Positions 55,158 through 63,217 of a stretch of 64,000 nucleotides of DNA are shown one piece after another. Each line of letters begins with the position of its first letter. Position 1 is the first letter of the stretch. Source of the DNA: Sphingobacterium cavernae (GTDB lineage Bacteria; Bacteroidota; Bacteroidia; Sphingobacteriales; Sphingobacteriaceae); assembly GCF_008520265.1 (NCBI RefSeq), contig NZ_VIQM01000097.1, forward strand, positions 62,001 through 126,000, in the 5' to 3' direction. A program made the position numbers and the translations under genes. The notes under the pieces are model-generated. The model searched no databases, had not been told where the DNA came from, and was given only the letters and a program-made list of their open reading frames with translations.

Positions 55158-56546
55158 TTATCTAATAATGGTTTGATATAAATTTCCGTTTGATTTCAAT
55201 ACTTCTGTCGCCGTCATACGCTGATTCAATACCTGATGGTAATAATTAAGTGATTGCTTGTAGTATTCATTTTCCGCTTCCAATCTTTCGGTTACATCTT
55301 GCAAGCCTTCTTCAAATTGGCGAGATGCCAAGTTCAAGTTATTTTTGGCGATAGTCATTTGTTGCTGGTTCACAGACACTTTCTTTAATGCTAACTCATA
55401 GTCAGATTGTGTTTTGCGTTGCAATAAACCAAGCTTTTCCTTTGTATCTGCTAATTTGTTGTCCTGAATTTGCAAATCCAATTTGGCTTTTTGAATTTGA
55501 GCTTTGTGAGACTTTCCTTCAAAAATATTCCATTTCATTCCTACACCAATCGCAAAATTTGGAGCCGTACGGAGGTGATTAGATTTGAAATGAAGATCAC
55601 CTAACTGCGGTACATCTTTGATGGTAGTTTTCATATCAAATGCATTCAAATAGGAAACATTTCCAAATGCAAATACCATCGGCAATTGAGCTCCTTTCTC
55701 CTTTTTCAAAACGTATTCCAAAGCTTTATGCGAAGCTTCTAATGCTTCTAATTCCTTACGATTCATCACTGTAGCCTCATCGGTCAACACGATTTGCTCT
55801 AGTGAATAGTTTACTTCTTTTAATTCTTCCGTAGGAAGTCCTGTTAATTCTTCCAATTTATAATACAATAATTCGCGATTGCTCTCGACTTCAGCACGTT
55901 TACTTTCCAATTCCAACATCGCCAACTTAATTTTATCACGATCGTAAGGAATAGCTACGCCATTCTCTATTGCTTTTACTACTTTAAGATGCTCTTTATT
56001 CAGGCGTTTTTCAGAATCAGTAATTAGCAAATCCACTTCTTTTAGTAACATTAACTGATCATAGGAAGTAATGACTTCTTGTGCCAATTGATCATATCCA
56101 GTTTCCGTAAGTAATGCCTGTGCTTTGTATTTATGTTCCAAAGCCTTTTGGCCGTTCGTAATCTGCAATCCACTAAATAGCACCTGAGTGGCTGTGACAC
56201 CCGTAGTAAAGACTTGAGAAGAAATGTTTCCTTTGGTAGTTCCTTCAAAAAGGTTTATGCCTGTGATAGGCAGCTGTTGCGTTGGCAAATCAATGTCTAG
56301 CCCCGAGTTCACATAACCATAAAGCGCATTCAATGATACCTTAGGCAATAGTTTACCTTGGACTACTTCCCGATCCAATGTTACTTTTTGATTTTCCAGT
56401 TTAGCATTCTGAATAGATTTATTGTGGTCTAATGCCTTTACAACACTTGATTTGAAAGTTTTCAATTGCTCCTGCGCATACGTATAAGATTGATATCCAC
56501 ATACAATCAATAAAACATAAATAATTATTAAAATATTTTTTTTCAT
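55158..56546 (-). CDS. TolC-family outer-membrane efflux protein
   Basis: 462 residues with a signal peptide (LIVCGYQSYTYAQEQ). Two OEP repeats: the first starts at FKSSVVKALDHNKSIQNAKLENQKV (about 31), the second near TIKDVPQLGDLHFK to the end, with long heptad-rich helices (about 345-440). This is the outer-membrane exit duct for the adjacent HlyD and permease. It is 83 bp downstream of the Crp/Fnr regulator gene on the same strand, which may control it. Confidence 0.91.
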   Translation of the reverse strand: MKKNILIIIYVLLIVCGYQSYTYAQEQLKTFKSSVVKALDHNKSIQNAKLENQKVTLDREVVQGKLLPKVSLNALYGYVNSGLDIDLPTQQLPITGINLFEGTTKGNISSQVFTTGVTATQVLFSGLQITNGQKALEHKYKAQALLTETGYDQLAQEVITSYDQLMLLKEVDLLITDSEKRLNKEHLKVVKAIENGVAIPYDRDKIKLAMLELESKRAEVESNRELLYYKLEELTGLPTEELKEVNYSLEQIVLTDEATVMNRKELEALEASHKALEYVLKKEKGAQLPMVFAFGNVSYLNAFDMKTTIKDVPQLGDLHFKSNHLRTAPNFAIGVGMKWNIFEGKSHKAQIQKAKLDLQIQDNKLADTKEKLGLLQRKTQSDYELALKKVSVNQQQMTIAKNNLNLASRQFEEGLQDVTERLEAENEYYKQSLNYYHQVLNQRMTATEVLKSNGNLYQTIIR

Positions 56547-56629
56547 AAAAAATTATTTGTATTTCCTACAACAACACAAAGGTAGTATTTGTTTTAATGA
56601 AAATTTTTCAGATATCTTAAAAAATGTAA

Positions 56630-57196
56630 TTACTTCATTCCTCGGATTACGGATAATGTTTGTTGAGATACACCTAAATATGAAGCAACATGACCTAAAC
56701 TCGCATTTTGGAGTAAGGATGGATTTTCAGTTAATAATGATTCATATCGCTCATGAGCCGTTTCAAATTGGCTGTTGTAAAACCTTTTTGAGAAAGAAAT
56801 AAGATTATCCAAAAGTATTTTCTCGATGATATGGTTCATCGTAATACTTATATTCGCCATCTCGCGTATAGGCGCAAAAGGTAGTAACGTAATTTTTGAT
56901 GGAGCTAATGCTTGGAAACCAAATAAACTTGGCTTTTGGTAAAAAACACTTTCAATACCTGTACTGAACGTGTTTTGACCGAAAAAGTAATGCGTTATAT
57001 CCTTTCGATTCTTGTAATAATAGACACGTGTGAATCCACATTCCACAAAATAAATATGTCTCAGGTAACTATTCGGTTCAAAAATAAATTCGCCCTTTGC
57101 GAACTCCCTCGTTTCGCTGATAGAATCAAAAAATTCTTCTAATTCATCATCGATTTGATATAAATTTTTGAAATGCTCGATTAACGTCATAGACAA
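56630..57196 (-). CDS. Crp/Fnr-family transcription regulator
   Basis: 188 residues. A cNMP-binding-type beta-barrel (EFAKGEFIFEPNSYLRHIYFVECGF region, about 30-56) precedes a C-terminal helix-turn-helix (NASLGHVASYLGVSQQTLSVIRG, about 163-185). No cluster-binding Cys set is seen, so it is not an Fnr-type oxygen sensor. Like many Bacteroidota members it lacks clear cAMP-contact residues. It is encoded just before the tolC-hlyD-permease genes and is a plausible local regulator of efflux. Confidence 0.88.
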   Translation of the reverse strand: MSMTLIEHFKNLYQIDDELEEFFDSISETREFAKGEFIFEPNSYLRHIYFVECGFTRVYYYKNRKDITHYFFGQNTFSTGIESVFYQKPSLFGFQALAPSKITLLPFAPIREMANISITMNHIIEKILLDNLISFSKRFYNSQFETAHERYESLLTENPSLLQNASLGHVASYLGVSQQTLSVIRGMK

Positions 57197-57265
57197 ATAT
57201 AGAAATCAAAAGATAAGACAAGAAATCACAATATTAATTATATTTAGTAAAAGAAAACTTGAATT

Positions 57266-57651
57266 ATGAAAATTCACACTATCTTATATTTTCTACTTGT
57301 ACTTGCTGTATGTTCTTGCGCCTCTATAAAAGACGCAAATATTAACAAACAAATCATGTTGACGCATCAAAACTTAACATTTCTGCATCGAGTTCCACAA
57401 AAATATTCTTAGCTGGCAAAATTGAAGATTCCAATATAAAAATGAGTTCTTCAGCAAAATTGGATTTAACGCAGGCTTCTGTTCGTAACGTAGTTTGTGA
57501 TGGAAGTTCTTCCGCTAAATTAAACATTACGACAGCCCAAACATTACGAAGTAACCTATCCTCGTCCGCAAATATTACATATATAAAAGAACCTACTCAA
57601 ATTTTAGAAAATAAAACTTCTTCTAGTGGAAAATTAGTTAAGAGGTCATAA
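57266..57651 (+). pseudogene. Remnant of a GIN-domain (DUF2807) lipoprotein gene
   Basis: An ATG at 57266 starts a lipoprotein signal peptide (LLVLAVCSCASIKD) but the frame stops near 57412. From about 57360 another frame continues to 57651 with VDASKLNISASSSTKIFLAG, SSSAKLDLTQASVRN, SSSAKLNITTAQTLR and SSSGKLVKRS, the repeated SSAKL beta-helix of DUF2807 'head GIN' proteins. The total is about 125 codons against a usual 220-250, so both a frameshift and an internal deletion are likely. No function expected. Confidence 0.72.
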
Positions 57652-58405
57652 GAAGTCAGATGATTTGTAAAAGGTAATATTTAGATATTGTATTGGGTTT
57701 AATATGACCTACAATCGGAAACTCACTAAGACGATATTTTAGTAGTTGAAAGCATTGAATGTGTATTAAAAATATTTTATTAGCACCTACCAAGAGAAAC
57801 GGCCTAGGATGGTTTGGCGTAAAGAAATCAACGAAGTTGAAGCGTTAGAAACAGATTTAAAAAGTGAAACGGCTCAAATCTGTTTAGCGGAAAAGAGTTG
57901 ATTTTAGCCAAAATATCCAAGCCTTGATTTTTTGAATACTTTTTTATCAAAAAAAAAGTATTAGCCCCTCGCGGCTTGAGCGAGGTTACAAAAAGTTTTG
58001 TCCTTTTTGCCAAATCCTCCTATGTCTTCACCGCCAGACAGGCTCTTTCTTTTTTTATAAAAAGAAACAAAAAATCATCGCTGTACAGTATCGGCACAAT
58101 GGCTCACTTTTCCTGCTATTGCAGATCCGATAAGGCGATATTTAAGTAGTTGTAAGGATTGTACTTTTATTTAAAATTTACACTGTTATTCCGACAAAAG
58201 GAAGAATCTCTGAATTGAAGTCTTAAGAAAGCGTAAAGTTTTTGCAGAAGTATATTTAAAAAAAGTTTCTACCAGAAGAAAGCGCCCTAGATAATTTAGC
58301 TAAATCATCCAAGCCTGAAACTTTTTGTTCCATTCTTACGTCAAGACCAAATTATGAGGCACTCGCGGTTCAAACAAAACAGATATCATAATTTTCAACA
58401 AACCC
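57652..58405. repeat. Non-coding spacer with a diverged direct duplication
   Basis: About 750 bp without a convincing gene. A 31-bp segment at 57727-57757 recurs at 58131-58161 with 27 identities (core CGATATTT and AGTAGTTG). A second shared block near 57901-57924 recurs near 58294-58316, ending in ATCCAAGCCT, so the unit is about 400 bp long. CTCGCGG follows in both copies. The sequence probably derives from an old duplication or a mobile repeat. It also contains long A and T runs. Confidence 0.5.
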
Positions 58406-58436
58406 TTTGATAAATAATATTTTTTATCTACTTTTG
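58406..58436 (+). promoter_or_regulatory. Bacteroidota-type promoter of rpsF-rpsR-rplI
   Basis: TTTG (58406-58409), exactly 19 bp, then TACTTTTG (58429-58436): a perfect match to the Bacteroidota primary-sigma consensus TTTG-N19-TAnnTTTG. The start codon of rpsF is 48 bp downstream. A direct reading of the sequence with no mismatch. Confidence 0.85.
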
Positions 58437-58484
58437 CACTTCCGTAAGTGCGGAAATATTTAAATTAAAATAATTATTTAAACA

Positions 58485-58853
58485 ATGCAACAGTACGAAT
58501 CTGTAATCATTCTTACCCCGTTGCTTTCAGAAGATGCTGCGAAAGAGGCAATTGCTAAATTCAAAAACATCTTAACAGAAGGCGGAGCCGAAATTATCGC
58601 TGAAGATAATTGGGGTTTGAGAAAATTAGCGTATCCAATCCAGAAAAAATCTACTGGATTTTATCACTTAACTGAATTCAAGGCTCCAGGTGAATTAATT
58701 AAAAAATTAGAGCTTGAATACAAGCGTGATGAGCGTGTTATGCGTTTTATGACTATCGCTTTAGATAAGCATGCAATTGCTTACAGCGAGAAAAAACGTA
58801 GCGGTGCATTCAACAAGAAAGCTGAAACTAAAACTGAGGAGGTAGCAAAATAA
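58485..58853 (+). CDS. rpsF: 30S ribosomal protein S6
   Basis: 122 residues. The start [22 protein letters not shown] and the [20 protein letters not shown] block (about 45-65) are S6 signatures, followed by the [13 protein letters not shown] strand. It binds S18 in the platform of the 30S subunit, and rpsR starts one base inside its stop codon (TAATG). A Lys/Glu tail (about 108-122) is longer than in enterobacteria. Confidence 0.98.
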   Translation: MQQYESVIILTPLLSEDAAKEAIAKFKNILTEGGAEIIAEDNWGLRKLAYPIQKKSTGFYHLTEFKAPGELIKKLELEYKRDERVMRFMTIALDKHAIAYSEKKRSGAFNKKAETKTEEVAK

Positions 58854-59116
58854 TGTCAAAGGAAAACATCCAATACGTGACTGCTCCTAAAGTAGAGGAC
58901 AACCGTAAAAAATACTGTCGTTTCAAAAAGAATGGTATCAAATATATCGATTATAAAGATGCTAACTTCTTAATGAAATTCGTTAACGATCAAGGTAAAA
59001 TCTTACCTCGTCGTCTTACTGGTACATCATTGAAATTCCAACGTAAAGTTGCTCAAGCTGTGAAACGTGCGCGTATCGTAGGCTTATTACCTTACGTAGC
59101 TGATTCATTAAAATAA
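58853..59116 (+). CDS. rpsR: 30S ribosomal protein S18
   Basis: 87 residues. [39 protein letters not shown] and the basic [12 protein letters not shown] end are S18 signatures. Its ATG overlaps the rpsF stop by one base, so translation is coupled. S18 dimerises with S6 on the small subunit. No zinc-binding Cys set: only one Cys is present. Confidence 0.98.
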   Translation: MSKENIQYVTAPKVEDNRKKYCRFKKNGIKYIDYKDANFLMKFVNDQGKILPRRLTGTSLKFQRKVAQAVKRARIVGLLPYVADSLK

Positions 59117-59130
59117 GGAGGATACGATAA

Positions 59131-59574
59131 ATGGAAATTATATTAAAACAAGATGTTAAGCACCTTGGTGAGAAAGACGATATCGTAGTAGTAAAACCAG
59201 GTTACGGCCGTAACTACTTAATTCCTCAAGGATTTGCTACATTAGCAACTTCATCTGCTAAAAAAGTGTTGGCTGAGAACATCAAACAAGCTCAGTTCAA
59301 ACAAGATAAAATTAAGAAAGATGCTACTGAATTAGCTGCTAAATTAGAAAACGTTAAGTTGTCTATCGGTGCTAAAGCTGGTGAGTCTGGTAAAATCTTT
59401 GGTAAAGTAAATAGCATCCAAATTGCTGATGCATTGAAAGCTCAAGGTTATGACGTTGACCGTCGCCGTATCACTTTCGAAGTAGAGCCTAAATCTGTAG
59501 GTGAATACATCGCAAACTTAAACTTACACAAAGAAGTGAAAGTTCAAGTTCCTTTCGAAGTAGTAGCTGAATAA
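59131..59574 (+). CDS. rplI: 50S ribosomal protein L9
   Basis: 147 residues, the usual length. MEIILKQDVKHLGEKDDIV, VVKPGYGRNYLIPQGFAT and KIFGKVNSIQIADALKAQG are L9 signatures. A strong Shine-Dalgarno AAGGAGG (59115-59121) precedes the ATG, which is rare in Bacteroidota. It binds 23S rRNA at the base of the L1 stalk. It ends the operon before a strong terminator. Confidence 0.98.
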   Translation: MEIILKQDVKHLGEKDDIVVVKPGYGRNYLIPQGFATLATSSAKKVLAENIKQAQFKQDKIKKDATELAAKLENVKLSIGAKAGESGKIFGKVNSIQIADALKAQGYDVDRRRITFEVEPKSVGEYIANLNLHKEVKVQVPFEVVAE

Positions 59575-59596
59575 TTAGTTATTCACTCAAAATATA

Positions 59597-59624
59597 AAGG
59601 AGATAACCCATCGGTTATCTCCTT
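59597..59624 (+). terminator. Rho-independent terminator after rplI
   Basis: Perfect 12-bp stem AAGGAGATAACC (59597-59608) / GGTTATCTCCTT (59613-59624), loop CATC, then a T run. It ends the ribosomal protein operon. Confidence 0.93.
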
Positions 59625-59663
59625 TTTTGTTATGTTTGTGTCTCAATAAAATAGTATTTTGAT

Positions 59664-59993
59664 ATGAGTCCAAAATCAATATTCACTGCTATACTTTTAG
59701 CTCTTGTAGCTATCATCCTTTTCAATAATAAAGAAGAAAGTTCTTTTTGGTTATTTGGCGATATCCGTACCTCCAAATTATTAATATTAGGCATATTCTT
59801 TATTCTCGGTGTTATTACTGGGGGAATACTATTTAGACGTAGAAAAAAACATCCTTCGGAATACGGAATTAATAATCCAGTGTATCAACCTCCAATTGCT
59901 GCGCAACCAGAAGAAGATAATTATATAGATTCGCCATACAAGCCTAATGATGGCTTGTCAGATGAAGACAGAGAATTTTTAAGAAGAGATTAA
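59664..59993 (+). CDS. Small two-helix membrane protein of unknown function (LapA-like)
   Basis: 109 residues. Two hydrophobic segments: ILLALVAIILF (about 9-19) and LLILGIFFILGVITGGILF (about 39-57), followed by RRRKKH and an acidic, Pro-rich cytosolic tail (about 65-109). The layout resembles DUF1049/LapA proteins. It has its own terminator on the right. Its job is not known. Confidence 0.6.
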   Translation: MSPKSIFTAILLALVAIILFNNKEESSFWLFGDIRTSKLLILGIFFILGVITGGILFRRRKKHPSEYGINNPVYQPPIAAQPEEDNYIDSPYKPNDGLSDEDREFLRRD

Positions 59994-59995
59994 AC

Positions 59996-60025
59996 AACAA
60001 AAGCGTCATAAATGACGCTTTTGTT
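59996..60025. terminator. Convergent-gene terminator
   Basis: Arms AACAAAAGCGTCAT (59996-60009) and ATGACGCTTTTGTT (60012-60025), perfect 14-bp stem with a 2-base gap. It separates the rightward membrane protein gene from the leftward GntR operon and can serve both. Confidence 0.88.
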
Positions 60026-60043
60026 ATGTTTGAGATTTTAATT

Positions 60044-60871
60044 TTACTTGATTAAATTCTTTAGCAGAAATACAGGAAAATTTGTAGATGTACTATCAGA
60101 AAGATTTCCTTCTATTTTGTCTACAGAAATTTTATTTGGCAGACTAATAATTGATTTGCCTTGTGTAACAACGGATAAACTAGAGATTGTTGTAGGACCA
60201 TTTGGCTCTTCAATAGCGAATCTGGAATTCTCTGCCTGAACGGTTAAACCTTTAATCGAGGATGGCTGAAGTTTTACCGCTGAATTAGTCAATTTTAGAT
60301 TTAAGTTTTCCAATTTCCCAATTTTTAGCGTATTATCAATAGACGAATTCGTTAAACTCAGATTCAAAAATTTTAAACTTTCATTATCTATATTATAAGA
60401 TCCCCATGAGGCATTTAGAATGTCCAATTTCAATGAATCTTCTGATGTAACCAACTCATCTAGATTTAAATTTGACAAAGTCACATTCTCAAAATGAGGC
60501 GCGTACAGGTAAACATGTAAGTGATGATATGACTTTGTTTTAAAATTTAAAACAAGTCCTTCATTATCATTAGAAGAAACTTCTACTTCATTTGCCTCAG
60601 AATTACTTTTGAATCCATATGTCTCATCTTTAATTAAATGCAGTTGCACTCCTCTACTGTGTTCACTATTTAATTTTATACTGTTGTAAGTATTGAGCTT
60701 ATTACCCTTCAAATATTTACTTTCTGACGAGAAATTTTTAGCTTCGTTTTCTATGCTTTTCCAATACTCTGCTTGATCCACACCACCAGTATTTGCTATG
60801 ATGACACCACTCAAAATAAGTGTAAATAAGCCTATACCAAGCCCTATTAATAATTTATTACTTAATTTCAT
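60044..60871 (-). CDS. Membrane-anchored DUF2807-like beta-helix protein of the GntR/ABC operon
   Basis: The ATG at 60871 (MKLSNKLLIGLG) is preferred over the open ATG at 60910 because it follows the GntR gene's stop after one base and starts directly at the membrane segment LLIGLGIGLFTLILSGVIIA. About 275 residues. The exported part consists of repeated LNLxLTNSS-type strands (LDILNASWGSYNI; LNLSLTNSSIDN; LNLKLTNSAVKL), as in GIN-domain/polymer-forming adhesins. Function unknown; coupling to an ABC transporter and a YhcF-type regulator suggests envelope homeostasis. Confidence 0.65.
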   Translation of the reverse strand: MKLSNKLLIGLGIGLFTLILSGVIIANTGGVDQAEYWKSIENEAKNFSSESKYLKGNKLNTYNSIKLNSEHSRGVQLHLIKDETYGFKSNSEANEVEVSSNDNEGLVLNFKTKSYHHLHVYLYAPHFENVTLSNLNLDELVTSEDSLKLDILNASWGSYNIDNESLKFLNLSLTNSSIDNTLKIGKLENLNLKLTNSAVKLQPSSIKGLTVQAENSRFAIEEPNGPTTISSLSVVTQGKSIISLPNKISVDKIEGNLSDSTSTNFPVFLLKNLIK

Positions 60872-60872
60872 T

Positions 60873-61250
60873 TTAGTTCGATTTATAATTTTCATTAATG
60901 AAAGCATCATATCTCTCTTTCAACTCATCTAATGAGATATCAAGAAGATAGATGTTTTTGAAAACTTGAGGAAGATCTTCTTTCACGAAAACTTCTTTCT
61001 TATACCTTTTTATTTGTGAAAAAGAATCTGTTGTCACAAAAAAACCAACGCCACGCTTATTCGAAATAATACCTTGCTGCTGCAAAAAATCATAAGTACG
61101 CATGACTGTATTTGGGTTCACGGCTATTTCTATAGCTAACTCGCGCACGGACGGTAATTTGGAATCGATTGGCCACGTACCTAGCAGAATATTTTCACAT
61201 ATATGATCTACTATTTGCAAATAAATTGCTTTATTCGGGTTAAAATCCAT
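60873..61250 (-). CDS. GntR-family regulator, YtrA/YhcF subfamily
   Basis: 125 residues, the short form typical for YtrA/YhcF. The winged helix covers about 8-75: IYLQIVDHICENILLGTW, then SVRELAIEIAVNPNTVMRTYDFLQQQG with the recognition helix and NKRGVGFFV. A short C-terminal helix (about 90-125) replaces the usual ligand domain. Such regulators repress the ABC transporter operon they belong to. The palindrome right before the first gene (62895-62920) is the likely operator. One base separates it from the permease gene. Confidence 0.9.
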   Translation of the reverse strand: MDFNPNKAIYLQIVDHICENILLGTWPIDSKLPSVRELAIEIAVNPNTVMRTYDFLQQQGIISNKRGVGFFVTTDSFSQIKRYKKEVFVKEDLPQVFKNIYLLDISLDELKERYDAFINENYKSN

Positions 61251-61251
61251 A

Positions 61252-62058
61252 TTAAGCCTCCTTTTCTTTCAATCGGACATACGTGATTGTCCACAAAATA
61301 ATCGTTATAGTCCAACCCATCGCAGCAAATAAAAATTTAATCAAATCCTTATTGTCATCTATATTATTTTTGTCCAACTGCATGTGTCCTAAAAAGAATA
61401 ATCTATAAATACTATAAATTAGAAAAAAACAAAGTCCAGCATATACAGCAACGGAAACTATTGTTTTTATAAACTGCTTGTTCTTAAAATAAATTGAGCC
61501 CAACAAAAAAAGCGCATTAATAGTAAACGGTAGAAATACAAAATATTTCACTGGATCTATATATATCACCTTGTGTAAGAAATTTAAGTTATCGCGTACT
61601 ATTTCTTTACCATTTTCCATGTACGATGTTGTGCTTGTCGTAAATGAACGCACGTAATTCATAAACCCAAAATCTATAATATGAAATAGAAGTAAATATG
61701 TTACAAATCCTAAACCTGTTGAGTAAACTATGCCTGCAAGAAATTTTTCTAATTTAGAAGCTGGAACTAATATCTCCGCTATAGCCGCATTCGATTTTCC
61801 GTAATTTTTAAAATAAGAACTAGCTGTTAAAGAAATATAAAGAAGTCCAAGAATAATAAATAAAGGAATTCTGAACCTAAAATCATTGTTATACATAACA
61901 ATATCACCTTCCTTGAAAACTTTGTAAAGTTCATTCCCATAGAAATAAAGAATTATTGCCAACAAAACACCAACAATAAGGAAATACTCTTTTTTATAAG
62001 ATTGCCATTGTCTACCAATTAGCAATTTGAAACGATTAAAATCAAATGTATTATTCAT
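61252..62058 (-). CDS. ABC transporter permease of the GntR operon
   Basis: 268 residues with six hydrophobic segments (FLIVGVLLAIILYFYG; IPLFIILGLLYISLTASS; FVFLPFTINALFLLGSI and others) and no other motif. It pairs with the ATPase encoded 9 bp upstream. The layout, ATPase-permease-GntR, matches YtrB/YtrC-type envelope-stress transporters. The substrate is unknown. Confidence 0.82.
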   Translation of the reverse strand: MNNTFDFNRFKLLIGRQWQSYKKEYFLIVGVLLAIILYFYGNELYKVFKEGDIVMYNNDFRFRIPLFIILGLLYISLTASSYFKNYGKSNAAIAEILVPASKLEKFLAGIVYSTGLGFVTYLLLFHIIDFGFMNYVRSFTTSTTSYMENGKEIVRDNLNFLHKVIYIDPVKYFVFLPFTINALFLLGSIYFKNKQFIKTIVSVAVYAGLCFFLIYSIYRLFFLGHMQLDKNNIDDNKDLIKFLFAAMGWTITIILWTITYVRLKEKEA

Positions 62059-62067
62059 ATTCTGTGG

Positions 62068-62892
62068 TTAAAATTGGTTGGTAATTTTTTCATTTTCTAC
62101 GGTTACCGCATTGAACAGCAATTCAAGATCAATTTTCGAATCTTCAAAATCAGCATTCGTTGAGATAACATTGTATGTTCCAATTCCTTGTTCAGCATAC
62201 AGTATATCTTGGCTCAATTCCGTAACTTTTTTAAAGTGCAATCGATCTGCAATAGTTTGAATAGATTCATTCAAAACAATACGATGTTGATCCAAAATAA
62301 TGACAGAATCAATCAAATTGTCCAAATCACGGACTTGGTGCGTAGAAATCACAATCACACGATCTTCATTCATTACGGCTGCAAGAACCTTTCTGAACTG
62401 TGCTTTGGACGGAATATCCAATCCATTAGTCGGTTCATCCATGATGACTACTTTAGTGTTGGTCGCTAAACCAAACGAAATCAAGAATTTCTTCTTCTGC
62501 CCGTAACTCATATTTCCTAAATTTTGATTCGCAGGAATCTGAAATTCGGTAAAGAGTTTTTGAAAGTAGCTCTCATCAAAATTAGGATAAAAGCATGTGT
62601 TAGACTTTAGATAACTTTTTACCGATACATCAGGTAAATACAAATCCTCTGGTATAAAGCAAATCTCTTGCAATAAAGAAGGATTTCGCTGTTGCACATT
62701 CTGTCCAAGAATTAAAATCTCGCCTGAATTGGGATATACTAATCCAATCATATTCTTCAGAAGCGTCGATTTTCCTGCCCCATTCTTACCGAGGAGTCCA
62801 TAGATATGCCCTGTATCCAAATCTAGATTCAAATCTGAAAAGATTGGTTTGTTTTTGGTATAACTAAAATTTAAGTTTTTAATTGCTATCAT
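62068..62892 (-). CDS. ABC transporter ATP-binding protein
   Basis: 274 residues. Walker A GLLGKNGAGKSTLLKNM (about 33-49), Q-loop near ICFIPEDL, signature MSYGQKKK (about 128-135, an S-Y-G-Q variant), Walker B VVIMDEPTNGLD (about 149-160) and switch His in VISTHQVRDLD. All residues for ATP hydrolysis are present. It is the first gene of the operon ATPase-permease-GntR-DUF2807 and has the palindromic operator only 2 bp before its ATG. Confidence 0.92.
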   Translation of the reverse strand: MIAIKNLNFSYTKNKPIFSDLNLDLDTGHIYGLLGKNGAGKSTLLKNMIGLVYPNSGEILILGQNVQQRNPSLLQEICFIPEDLYLPDVSVKSYLKSNTCFYPNFDESYFQKLFTEFQIPANQNLGNMSYGQKKKFLISFGLATNTKVVIMDEPTNGLDIPSKAQFRKVLAAVMNEDRVIVISTHQVRDLDNLIDSVIILDQHRIVLNESIQTIADRLHFKKVTELSQDILYAEQGIGTYNVISTNADFEDSKIDLELLFNAVTVENEKITNQF

Positions 62893-62894
62893 AC

Positions 62895-62920
62895 TAGTGT
62901 ACTATTTAAATGATACACTA
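62895..62920. promoter_or_regulatory. Palindromic operator of the GntR/ABC operon
   Basis: TAGTGTA (62895-62901) and TACACTA (62914-62920) form perfect 7-bp arms around a 12-bp spacer; outside and inside positions give 11 of 13 half-site matches. As I recall, the Bacillus YtrA operator is AGTGTA-N13-TACACT, nearly the same. It lies 2 bp before the ATPase start, so a bound repressor would block the leader itself. Confidence 0.75.
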
Positions 62921-63003
62921 ATATAAATCGAAAAATTTATATTTCAACTATTTTTGAAAATAAATTTTTGTTTTAAGTAATTTGAATACCTTATATAAAC
63001 GAA

Positions 63004-63027
63004 AAGAGAGATTCGAAAATCTCTCTT
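63004..63027. terminator. Terminator-like perfect hairpin
   Basis: Arms AAGAGAGATT (63004-63013) and AATCTCTCTT (63018-63027) with a CGAA loop; on the minus strand TTTTCGTTT follows. It ends the small Arc-like gene 9 bp to its right. Confidence 0.78.
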
Positions 63028-63035
63028 AAAAACTA

Positions 63036-63191
63036 TTATTCCTTATTCTTTTTCCGTTTGCTCTTCACCAGGGCTTCATGTAGTAAAAATTCAATTTGAC
63101 CATTGACACTACGAAATTCATCCTGCGCCCACTTTTCAAGTAGCTTGAATGTATCCTCATCTATCCTCACCACAAAACTTTTTTTCTTCAT
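63036..63191 (-). CDS. Arc-like small DNA-binding protein (ribbon-helix-helix)
   Basis: A 51-residue reading frame (ATG at 63191, TAA at 63036-63038). KKKSFVVRIDEDTFKLLEKWA begins with the beta-strand and first helix of an Arc/MetJ-type fold, followed by FRSVNGQIEFLLHEALVKSK as the second helix. In many Bacteroidota such a gene follows the SPFH-domain gene, as here (26 bp away). A dimeric DNA-binding role is inferred. Confidence 0.75.
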   Translation of the reverse strand: MKKKSFVVRIDEDTFKLLEKWAQDEFRSVNGQIEFLLHEALVKSKRKKNKE

Positions 63192-63217
63192 ATCAAATCA
63201 CTTTGATGCTCCTATTA

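Noticed and set aside
57828..58013. A 61-codon minus-strand frame in the spacer
   Set aside because: It lies in the duplicated, A/T-run-rich region, has no start signal and no similarity pattern of its own.
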